A stretch of DNA of 15,814 nucleotides. It comes from Bacillota bacterium (GTDB lineage Bacteria > Bacillota > Clostridia > Oscillospirales > Ruminococcaceae). Location: the NCBI GenBank assembly GCA_023429685.1, contig JAEZDF010000088.1, positions 1 through 15,814 of the forward strand, read 5' to 3'. The notes under the pieces were generated by a model that had not been told where the DNA came from, made no database searches, and worked only from the letters and a program-made list of their open reading frames with translations. Within the stretch, counting starts at the first letter, position 1, and every line of letters starts with the position of its first letter. The position numbers and the translations under genes are program-made. Below, piece by piece: positions 7,586 to 13,026 of the stretch.

Positions 7586-7618
7586 CGTGTTTCACACCCT
7601 TATCGGTTGGTTGTTGAA

Positions 7619-7650
7619 AACGGTCTTAGACCGGATAGGGCTGTCTCTAC
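7619..7650 (-). repeat. Diverged GTAG-edged palindrome
   Basis: On the minus strand the element starts GTAGAGACAG and ends in a hairpin with arms CGGTC and GACCG around TAA. It resembles the other GTAGGG elements in edge and layout but has an altered edge and a different word. Confidence 0.4.
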
Positions 7651-7673
7651 ATTGAATGAATTTCATAAGGAAT

Positions 7674-7691
7674 GCCACGCTTTAGCTTGGC
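7674..7691 (+). repeat. Family B hairpin with one arm mismatch
   Basis: Arms GCCACGC and GCTTGGC around TTTA, flanked by AAT and CGATGCG. One base differs from the perfect copies at 4970-4987 and 8048-8065, leaving one mismatched pair. Confidence 0.65.
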
Positions 7692-7702
7692 GATGCGATG
7701 TT

Positions 7703-7727
7703 GTAGGGAACGGTCTTGACCGTTCCG
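7703..7727 (+). repeat. GTAGGG-edged palindrome, word A3 (second copy)
   Basis: Identical over 25 bases to 4787-4811 in the trpC-trpF spacer: edge GTAG, arms GGAACGGTC and GACCGTTCC. Confidence 0.85.
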
Positions 7728-7771
7728 ATTGTCACCGCGATGATTAACCCAAACGGCTGTTTGTCACTGGT

Positions 7772-7803
7772 CGGGGACGGAGCGCCTAGGGCGTCGCTCC
7801 CTA
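7772..7803 (-). repeat. GTAGGG-edged palindrome, word A5
   Basis: On the minus strand GTAG leads into arms with outer pairs GGAGCG and CGCTCC, inner CC and GG, and a three-base bulge (ACG). GTCCCCG follows. A decayed relative sharing GGGACGGAGCG is at about 4740-4750. Confidence 0.65.
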
Positions 7804-7837
7804 CGGCGTTCTCGGCGTCCCGTTTTCCACCACATCC

Positions 7838-7861
7838 GTAGGGGCGCGCATTGCGCGTCCG
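7838..7861 (+). repeat. GTAGGG-edged palindrome, word A1 (second copy)
   Basis: Identical over 24 bases to the minus-strand copy at 1915-1938 in the trpA-aroF spacer. Confidence 0.85.
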
Positions 7862-7938
7862 CTGTAATAAGGGTTTCACCTTTTTTGTAGGTGACTGCGT
7901 CCTCAACATTCCGTAAATACTGTTGATGCTGCAAGATG

Positions 7939-7962
7939 CGGGCGATTGCTAATCGCCCCTAC
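7939..7962 (-). repeat. GTAGGG-edged palindrome, word A2 (second copy)
   Basis: Identical over 24 bases to 4864-4887, in the same orientation and with matching flanks on both sides. It precedes a C-B hairpin composite, as in the trpC-trpF spacer. Confidence 0.85.
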
Positions 7963-7989
7963 GGCTGGTTTAGATAGAACCGAAAAACA

Positions 7990-8065
7990 GAGAACCGAAG
8001 GTTCTCATAATGCGAAGCTTGCTTCGCTATGCGAAGGTATTCCTAATGCCAAGCTTTAGCTTGGC
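7990..8065 (+). repeat. Composite of three hairpins (family C, GCGAAGC hairpin, family B)
   Basis: Arms GAGAACC and GGTTCTC around GAA (7990-8006); arms GCGAAGC and GCTTCGC around TT (8012-8027); arms GCCAAGC and GCTTGGC around TTTA (8048-8065). The first is the family C hairpin with compensating changes relative to AAAAACC and GGTTTTT. The third is an exact copy of the 4970-4987 hairpin. It ends 10 bases before the trpE stop. Confidence 0.75.
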
Positions 8066-8075
8066 TATGCGCTCC

Positions 8076-9536
8076 CTACGATTCCGCCACCTCTGCGGCG
8101 TTTAGGATGGCGTTGATGACCGCGTGTGCCTTGTTGCCCGATTCCTCGTATTCCAAATCGGGGACGCTGTCGGCGACAATACCGCCGCCCGCCTGAACCG
8201 TAACGGTGTCGCCCTTTCGCACCGCCATGCGGATGGCGATGCAGGTGTCCATGTTTCCGGCAAAATCGAGGTAGCCCAGGGCGCCGCCGTAGATGCCGCG
8301 GGGAGACTGTTCCAGCTCCTCAATAATCTCGCAGGCGCGGATCTTTGGCGCGCCCGAAAGGGTACCTGCAGGCAGGATGGTCTCAATGCCGTCGCATGCG
8401 TCGCAGTCGGGGCGGATATCGCTCTCCACACAGGAGGTGATGTGCATAATCTTAGAGTAGCGGTGTATCATCTGGTAGGCTATTACCTTAACCGACGAGA
8501 AGTTTGATATCTTGCCAAGGTCGTTGCGGGCAAGGTCTACGAGCATGTTGTGCTCGGCAAGCTCCTTTTCGTCGGCGAGCAGGTCGCGCTCCAGCTGCAA
8601 ATCCTCCTCTTCAGTCGCGCCGCGCGGGCGGGAGCCCGCCACGGGGAAGGTGGTCAGTCTGCCGTTTTGCAGACGCACCAGCGTCTCGGGTGACGAACAC
8701 ATCACCTCGACGTCGTCGATGTGCAAAAACACCATGTACGGCGATGGGTTGGTGGTGCGCAGCACGCGGTAGGCGGCAATCAGGCTTTCGCGGTAGGGGC
8801 TTGTAAAGCGACGGGATAGCACCGCCTGAAAGATGTCGCCGTCGCGGATGTACTGCTTTGCCTTTTGCACCATCGCGCAGTATGCGGGGCGGGTGATGTT
8901 GCACGAAAACTGCACCCTTGCGTCGGCGCGGGTCGGGGGCAGCGGCGAAGGGTCAAGAAGGGTGCGTATCATCGCCTCGATGTCGCCCACCGCCTTGGCG
9001 TAGCCCTGCATCACATCATCGGTGTTCATATTCACTACGATGCACAGCTTCTGTTTTAGGTGGTCATACGCAATGACCTTATCAAACAGCAATAGGTCGT
9101 AGTCGGGCAGCTCGCCGGTCGAAAGCCGCAGGGTCGGCTCCGAGTAGCCCATCATCGCGTAGCCGAAGTACCCGACAAATCCGCCTGTAAACGGGGGCAG
9201 CCCCTCGATGCGTGGCGCCTTGTAGCGCGCGAGGATGGTGCGCAGCACATCCAGCGGCTGCTTGGTGGGTATTGTCGCCGGCTCGTCGCCCTCTACCGTC
9301 ACCACGCTGTCCTTGCAGGTAACACGTAGCACAGGGTCATAGCCCAAAAACGAGTAGCGGCTCCAACGCTCGCCTCCCTCCACGCTCTCGAGCAGAAAGT
9401 ACCGTGCGCTCTTTTGCGCAATGCGGCGCAGCAGGGTGATGGGGGTTGCGATGTCGGCATAGATCTCCTTGCACACGGGTATCGTGTTGTACTCCTTTGC
9501 AAGGCGCTGTATGGTGGTTGCATCGGGTCTGATCAT
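8076..9536 (-). CDS. trpE: Anthranilate synthase component I
   Basis: Converts chorismate and ammonia (from TrpG) to anthranilate, the committed step. The 486-residue protein has the N-terminal regulatory half and the chorismate-binding half. LLES (48-51) and NPSPYM (263-268) are the known tryptophan-binding elements, so allosteric feedback inhibition is likely. Catalytic-domain motifs are DIFQAVLSRRF (234-244), AGSRPRG (300-306), GTLSGAPK (391-398) and GIYGGALGY (414-422). The regulatory motifs and operon place favour TrpE over PabB. AGGTAGGTGA lies 6 bases before the ATG at 9534-9536. It is the first gene after the T-box leader. Its TAG stop (8076-8078) lies inside a GTAGGG repeat edge. Confidence 0.98.
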   Translation of the reverse strand: MIRPDATTIQRLAKEYNTIPVCKEIYADIATPITLLRRIAQKSARYFLLESVEGGERWSRYSFLGYDPVLRVTCKDSVVTVEGDEPATIPTKQPLDVLRTILARYKAPRIEGLPPFTGGFVGYFGYAMMGYSEPTLRLSTGELPDYDLLLFDKVIAYDHLKQKLCIVVNMNTDDVMQGYAKAVGDIEAMIRTLLDPSPLPPTRADARVQFSCNITRPAYCAMVQKAKQYIRDGDIFQAVLSRRFTSPYRESLIAAYRVLRTTNPSPYMVFLHIDDVEVMCSSPETLVRLQNGRLTTFPVAGSRPRGATEEEDLQLERDLLADEKELAEHNMLVDLARNDLGKISNFSSVKVIAYQMIHRYSKIMHITSCVESDIRPDCDACDGIETILPAGTLSGAPKIRACEIIEELEQSPRGIYGGALGYLDFAGNMDTCIAIRMAVRKGDTVTVQAGGGIVADSVPDLEYEESGNKAHAVINAILNAAEVAES

Positions 9537-9573
9537 ACGTGTTCACCTACCTGTTCCTTTAACTAAATATAAC

Positions 9574-9608
9574 AAAAAAGACCTCTGCCCCTGTATGGGA
9601 CAAAAGCC
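9574..9608 (-). terminator. T-box conditional intrinsic terminator before trpE
   Basis: On the minus strand the arms GGCTTTTGTCCC (9597-9608) and GGGGCAGAGGTC (9580-9591) form a continuous 12-pair stem (several G-T pairs) around a 5-base loop, followed by six T (9574-9579). The CCC of the left arm is also needed by the antiterminator, so the two structures exclude each other. Confidence 0.85.
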
Positions 9609-9853
9609 TTTGCTTCTGCGATACCACCCAAATTGATGAGAACACTCATCCACTCGTTTCACATACCAACATATGTGCCCCTCTGGTAACGGTCGGGGTG
9701 TGCCGTCGACGCCTACTGCCCGTAACGGGGTTCGGGTCGCCCTCGCAAGTCCATTGGAAAACACCTGTGCTGCCGCATTCACACCAGATAGCGACTCTCT
9801 GGATACACCCCGGAAGTTTTCTACTACTCTTGCTCATTGGTTTGCGCTGTATT
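9574..9853 (-). promoter_or_regulatory. T-box riboswitch, tRNA-Trp specific, controlling the trp operon
   Basis: This RNA leader senses uncharged tRNA-Trp. Read on the minus strand, stem I carries the conserved GAGAGTCGC region (about 9795-9803) and a specifier TGG at 9751-9753 followed by A, i.e. the tryptophan codon. A six-pair hairpin GATGAG/CTCATC (9635-9650) fits stem III. The T-box sequence TGGGTGGTATCGCAG (9616-9630) then precedes the terminator. TTGGG (9627-9631) can pair with TCCCA (9596-9600) to form the antiterminator. Known logic: uncharged tRNA pairs by its anticodon with the specifier and by its NCCA end with the bulge, and prevents termination. The T-box departs from the usual GGTGGNACCGC by having TATCGC. 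The 5' end is set from the promoter. Confidence 0.9.
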
Positions 9854-9860
9854 GTAAGTC

Positions 9861-9889
9861 ATTATATGGTATTCGGGCGGGCTTGTCAA
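9861..9889 (-). promoter_or_regulatory. Consensus sigma-A promoter of the trp operon
   Basis: On the minus strand the -35 box TTGACA (9884-9889) and the -10 box TATAAT (9861-9866) both match consensus exactly, with a 17-base spacer. Transcription should begin at about 9853-9855, giving a leader of roughly 320 bases before trpE. A perfect promoter fits control that occurs after initiation, by the T-box. Confidence 0.9.
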
Positions 9890-10260
9890 GTATACAGGAA
9901 AAAAGTTTTGATTTGGGAAAAAGGCGGTTGTTTTTGGGCGAATTCCTTAGGCACACATATTCCCCCGCCAGAGTAAGCAAGCTAACATCATTGCGGCAAT
10001 CATCAATGTAAGGTCTATGGGAAAATCACAAGGGTTGCGGGAGTGCAGTTTGGAGCTATTTTACGGACCGGTATTAGCCAATTGGCGATACCACAAAACA
10101 CCTGTTTGTGCGGCTACATTCGTTTCCCCGTTTTGGGGGTGACTTTCCCCCACAACAGTGGTAAAATAGATAGATACGACACGGTGTTTTTGACCGAATC
10201 ATCATACGGTTGTTGGCACCGGTTAACTCAGCCATTTTGGGCAGAAGGAAAACAAAAACC
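9890..10260. other. Divergent intergenic region between the trp promoter and the Nudix gene
   Basis: About 370 bases with no credible gene on either strand. There is an imperfect inverted repeat at 10070-10092 (GGTAT, T, GCC pairing with GGC, G, ATACC, one bulged A) and a G-run facing a C-run at about 10129-10157. I see no clear promoter for the Nudix gene and none of the GTAGGG palindromes. Confidence 0.4.
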
Positions 10261-10674
10261 ATGAAGCATGAAAAATCATGCGGTGCGCTTGTGTACCGCA
10301 CCGATAACAACGAACCCGAGCTGCTGCTTGTGCGCCATAAGGCGGGCGGTCACTGGTCGTTCCCCAAAGGGCATGTGGAAGCGGGCGAAACCGAGCGGCA
10401 AACCGCGCTGCGTGAGGTGCAGGAAGAGACCGGTCTGGTCGTTGCGCTCCAGCAGGGCTTTCGCCACTGTGTGGCGTACCATCCCCGCCCCGAGATACAC
10501 AAGACGGTGGTCTATTTTGCGGCAACGCCCGTTTCGGGTGAGCTGCGCGCTCAGGAGTCGGAGATTGCCGATATTATCTGGGCGCCCTTTTCTAAGGCAG
10601 GAAACCTGCTTAGCTACCAAAATGACCGAAGGCTGCTGTACCTTGTAAAAAAGCACCTCAAAATGAAGCCGTAA
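10261..10674 (+). CDS. Nudix hydrolase, bis(5'-nucleosyl)-tetraphosphatase (Ap4A hydrolase)-like
   Basis: A 137-residue Nudix protein. The full Nudix box GX5EX7REUXEEXGU is present at 37-59 (GHVEAGE, then REVQEETGL), giving the metal-binding glutamates E52, E55 and E56. The N-terminus SCGALVYR, then LLLVRHKAGGHWSFPKGH, resembles asymmetric Ap4A hydrolases of the NUDT2 type, which cleave dinucleoside polyphosphates made under stress; the substrate is inferred, not shown. I chose the ATG at 10261 because GAAGGA lies about 10 bases upstream and the protein then begins as the family does; the frame is open to 10210 without support. It stands alone, divergent from the trp operon, and is followed by the ktrB promoter. 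Confidence 0.9.
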   Translation: MKHEKSCGALVYRTDNNEPELLLVRHKAGGHWSFPKGHVEAGETERQTALREVQEETGLVVALQQGFRHCVAYHPRPEIHKTVVYFAATPVSGELRAQESEIADIIWAPFSKAGNLLSYQNDRRLLYLVKKHLKMKP

Positions 10675-10690
10675 TTTGCACGGTTGTGGA

Positions 10691-10719
10691 TTGCTTTTTG
10701 AAAGGCGCTTTGATATAAT
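10691..10719 (+). promoter_or_regulatory. Probable sigma-A promoter of the potassium transporter gene
   Basis: The -10 box TATAAT (10714-10719) is perfect. TTGCTT (10691-10696) sits 17 bases upstream as a weak -35 box. Transcription would start near 10726, giving a short leader with no evident riboswitch. Confidence 0.6.
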
Positions 10720-10788
10720 CTAGGCACTGTTGTTACAAAGCGCAAAACGGCGCGGCGTACGTTGATTATTTCCTAATATAGTATGGTT

Positions 10789-10795
10789 AAAGGAA
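10789..10795 (+). promoter_or_regulatory. Ribosome binding site that favours a GTG start for ktrB
   Basis: AAAGGAA lies 8 bases before the GTG at 10804. The ATG at 10783 in the same frame has no Shine-Dalgarno sequence before it. Confidence 0.6.
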
Positions 10796-10803
10796 GCGAT
10801 GAA

Positions 10804-12168
10804 GTGCTTAACGCAGGCTCGGAGAAAAAGCATCCTGCCGTGCATCAGCCGGTGCGGACCATCACACTCAGCTTTTTTGTTGTGATACTGGTCGGTGCTT
10901 TTTTGCTAATGATGCCGTTTTCCTCTCGTGGCGGCGAATTTACCCCCTTTGTAGATGCGCTGTTTACCGCCACCACCGCCACCTGTGTGACGGGGCTTGT
11001 GGTGTTTGATACCTACTTAAAGTGGTCTGTCATCGGGCAGGTAATTATTCTGTTGCTGATTCAAATCGGCGGGCTTGGTCTGCTTACCATCGTTACATTC
11101 TTTAATATCGCGCTGCGCCGTAAGCTGGGGCTGCGCGGGGTACATCTGGCAAGCGAAACCGCAAATGCCTTGGATTTGGTGGACGCCCCTAAGCTGATTA
11201 AGACCATTATGGTCGTTTCGTTTTCCTGCGAGGCGATAGGCGCACTGCTGCTGATGGCGCATTTTGTGCCAAAATACGGCAGAGAAGGCGTGTTTTTGTC
11301 CGTTTTTCTCGCGGTATCGGCGTTCTGCAACGCGGGTATTGATTTGCTCGGGCGGGAGGGCGCATATGCGAGCCTGACAAACTACAATGACAATCCGTAT
11401 GTACTGCTTATCATTGCAGCACTGATTATCCTTGGCGGCTTGGGCTTTTTGGTGTGGCAGGATCTGTTTCACTACCGCAAAACAAAGAAGCTATTATTGC
11501 ACACCCGCATTGTGCTGGTAGTTTCGGGCATCCTAATCGTAGCGGGAACGATACTATTTTTATTGTTTGAGTGGGATAACCCCGGCACCCTTGCCCCGCT
11601 CTCGTTTTTTGAAAAGCTGCTCGCCTCGCTGTTTCAGTCGGTTACGTCGCGCACCGCGGGCTTTAATACCGTAGACATAGGGTCCCTAAAGGGAATTACC
11701 AAGATGTTTATGATTATTTTGATGTTTATCGGCGCGTCCCCCGGCTCGACGGGCGGTGGTATTAAGACTACCACCTTTGCGGTTCTGATTATGACGGTAC
11801 TCAGCGTCGTGCTCGGGCGGGAAGAAACGGTGGTGTTCAAACGCCGGGTGGATAAAACCATTGTATACAAGGCGCTTGCCATCGCGTTCTTTTCGATAAC
11901 CCTAGTGCTTGTCGCCACCTCAGTCATCTACTTTACTAGCGCCGAGGCCACAGACGGCATGAATGCCCTGTTTGAGTCCACCTCCGCCTTTGCGACGGTT
12001 GGGCTGAGTGCGGGCGTAACTGGGGTCGCAAACCTGCCCTCCAAGATTGTACTGATTCTTGCCATGTACCTCGGACGTGTGGGACCTGTTTCGTTTGCCA
12101 TCGCGCTGACGCTGCGTCAGGGCAAACGCCACGAGGTCATACCCGACGGCAAGATTACCGTTGGTTAA
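10804..12168 (+). CDS. ktrB: KtrB/TrkH-family potassium uptake channel subunit
   Basis: Integral membrane K+ translocating subunit with four M1-P-M2 repeats. With GTG 10804 as start the protein has 454 residues (461 from the ATG at 10783, which lacks a ribosome binding site). The four selectivity-filter glycines are visible in TCVTG (60-64), FCNAG (174-178), TAGFN (284-288) and ATVGL (397-401). The flexible Gly-rich gating loop GASPGSTGGGIKTTT is at 311-325. The length without N-terminal TrkH helices fits KtrB. KtrB normally works with a cytosolic RCK subunit, KtrA, which binds nucleotide and often c-di-AMP. No ktrA is in this window, so the partner must lie elsewhere or be absent. It is a single-gene unit between its own promoter and a strong terminator. 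Confidence 0.92.
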   Translation: MLNAGSEKKHPAVHQPVRTITLSFFVVILVGAFLLMMPFSSRGGEFTPFVDALFTATTATCVTGLVVFDTYLKWSVIGQVIILLLIQIGGLGLLTIVTFFNIALRRKLGLRGVHLASETANALDLVDAPKLIKTIMVVSFSCEAIGALLLMAHFVPKYGREGVFLSVFLAVSAFCNAGIDLLGREGAYASLTNYNDNPYVLLIIAALIILGGLGFLVWQDLFHYRKTKKLLLHTRIVLVVSGILIVAGTILFLLFEWDNPGTLAPLSFFEKLLASLFQSVTSRTAGFNTVDIGSLKGITKMFMIILMFIGASPGSTGGGIKTTTFAVLIMTVLSVVLGREETVVFKRRVDKTIVYKALAIAFFSITLVLVATSVIYFTSAEATDGMNALFESTSAFATVGLSAGVTGVANLPSKIVLILAMYLGRVGPVSFAIALTLRQGKRHEVIPDGKITVG

Positions 12169-12181
12169 TTTATGATGCGAT

Positions 12182-12217
12182 CGCCCCTGCCTTTATAAGA
12201 AGGCGGGGGCGTTTTTT
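12182..12217 (+). terminator. Intrinsic terminator after ktrB
   Basis: Arms CGCCCCTGCCTT and AAGGCGGGGGCG (12 pairs, one G-T) around a six-base loop, followed by six T at 12212-12217. It begins 13 bases after the ktrB stop. Confidence 0.93.
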
Positions 12218-12310
12218 GTTGTATATATCAGACTTTTAAAGGATTTCCCCTGTTCTACCTCCTCTCAAAAGCCCCCTCTTGTTTCATAAAAATAAAACCA
12301 CGCTTGGGTA

Positions 12311-12339
12311 TTGATTTTAATATTATTAAGTATTATACT
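12311..12339 (+). promoter_or_regulatory. Probable sigma-A promoter of the DUF2089 unit
   Basis: TTGATT (12311-12316) and TATACT (12334-12339) with a 17-base spacer, in a markedly AT-rich stretch. Transcription should start near 12346, about 30 bases before the gene. Confidence 0.7.
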
Positions 12340-12374
12340 GAATATTATTAAAGTACAGGGAGGGGGTGGATGCA

Positions 12375-12677
12375 ATGCCGATACAGGTTTTACCCGAGTG
12401 GATGAGCGGGTTGGACGACGAGGATGTCGCCTTTATCAAGAATTTTCTGCTCTGCTCCGGCTCGCTGAAGGACATCGCGCTGCAATACGGCGTCACCTAC
12501 CCCACCGTGCGGCTGCGGCTTGACCGGCTGATACAAAAAATTCGCATCAGCGAGGACACCGCGCAAGAGCCGTATGTTGCGCTGATAAAACGTCTTGCAG
12601 TAAACCAAAAGCTGGACTTTGACACCGCAAAGCTTTTGATAGGCGAGTACAAAAAACAAAAAGGGGAGAACGCATAG
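12375..12677 (+). CDS. DUF2089-family helix-turn-helix protein
   Basis: A 100-residue protein starting MPIQVLPEWMSGLDDED. The N-terminal half matches my memory of the DUF2089 family: LPEW, then an acidic stretch, then SGSLKDIALQYGVTYPTVRLRLDRLI (about 28-53), which reads as a helix-turn-helix. The lysine-rich C-terminal half is not recognised. It is probably a small DNA-binding regulator; no target is known from the sequence. I chose the ATG at 12375 because the AGGGAGGGGG run lies 7-10 bases before it; a GTG at 12366 is in frame but too close to that run. One base separates its stop from the ATG of the next gene, so the two are surely co-transcribed and probably functionally linked. Confidence 0.85.
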   Translation: MPIQVLPEWMSGLDDEDVAFIKNFLLCSGSLKDIALQYGVTYPTVRLRLDRLIQKIRISEDTAQEPYVALIKRLAVNQKLDFDTAKLLIGEYKKQKGENA

Positions 12678-12678
12678 T

Positions 12679-13026
12679 ATGAACGCAGCGATAGTGTTAG
12701 TTTTGGGGATTCCGATTGCGCTGATAATTTTGGCGGGTCTTATCGTGTTGCAGATATTCTTATCAAAAAAAACGAGCATCCTGCCGGGACTGATACTGCC
12801 TGTGCTGCTTTTTGTTGGTGCGGTGGCGGTCTCGATTGGGATGGCTTTGTTTACGGGCGCCGTGCGGTCGATTTTGTTTATGTTCCTTCTGGGTGGCGTT
12901 CCCGCCGTATTGCTTGTGGGTGTGCTCGTGGTGGTGCGGCTGTTAAACAAAAGGCAAGCCGCGCACAAGCCTGCTACCATGGAAAACAAGGAGCTTGACC
13001 GCATGAATATTCAGGATTTGGGCTAG
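12679..13026 (+). CDS. Small membrane protein, three predicted transmembrane segments
   Basis: 115 residues. Hydrophobic segments at about 4-28, 33-58 and 63-88 are followed by a short charged tail (KRQAAHKP...NKELDRMNIQDLG) that should be cytoplasmic if the N-terminus is outside. I do not recognise a family. It starts one base after the DUF2089 gene, with GGGGAG upstream inside that gene. Pairs of a small helix-turn-helix protein and a small multi-pass membrane protein can act as a membrane-linked regulator, but that is inference. Its TAG stop overlaps the stop of the convergent AraC gene by sharing CTAG. Confidence 0.75.
   Translation: MNAAIVLVLGIPIALIILAGLIVLQIFLSKKTSILPGLILPVLLFVGAVAVSIGMALFTGAVRSILFMFLLGGVPAVLLVGVLVVVRLLNKRQAAHKPATMENKELDRMNIQDLG

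Larger units (their letters stand above)
7586..8075. other. Repeat-filled spacer between trpE and trpG
   Basis: This 490-base gap has no credible gene. In plus-strand order it holds a diverged GTAG-edged element (7619-7650), a family B hairpin, A3, A5, A1, A2 and then a C-B composite with an extra GCGAAGC/GCTTCGC hairpin. It ends at a GTAGGG edge (8074-8079) that overlaps the trpE stop. It is the densest repeat cluster in the window. Confidence 0.75.

Noticed and set aside
7682..7909. 75-codon minus-strand open frame inside the trpE-trpG spacer
   Set aside because: It consists of palindromic repeats and has no Shine-Dalgarno sequence or protein-like pattern.
1669..8075. CRISPR array in the repeat-filled spacers
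   Set aside because: Repeats are palindromes of different words, in both orientations, with uneven spacing and no unique spacers of constant length.
9646..9837. 63-codon open frame across the T-box leader, with Trp codons, as a possible leader peptide
   Set aside because: It has no ribosome binding site and its sequence is fully explained by T-box elements. The Trp codon in frame is the specifier itself, and no tandem Trp codons are present.
9540..9860. Tandem T-boxes or TRAP-binding triplet repeats in the trp leader
   Set aside because: Only one specifier, T-box and terminator set fits in the leader, and no regular series of GAG/TAG triplets is present.
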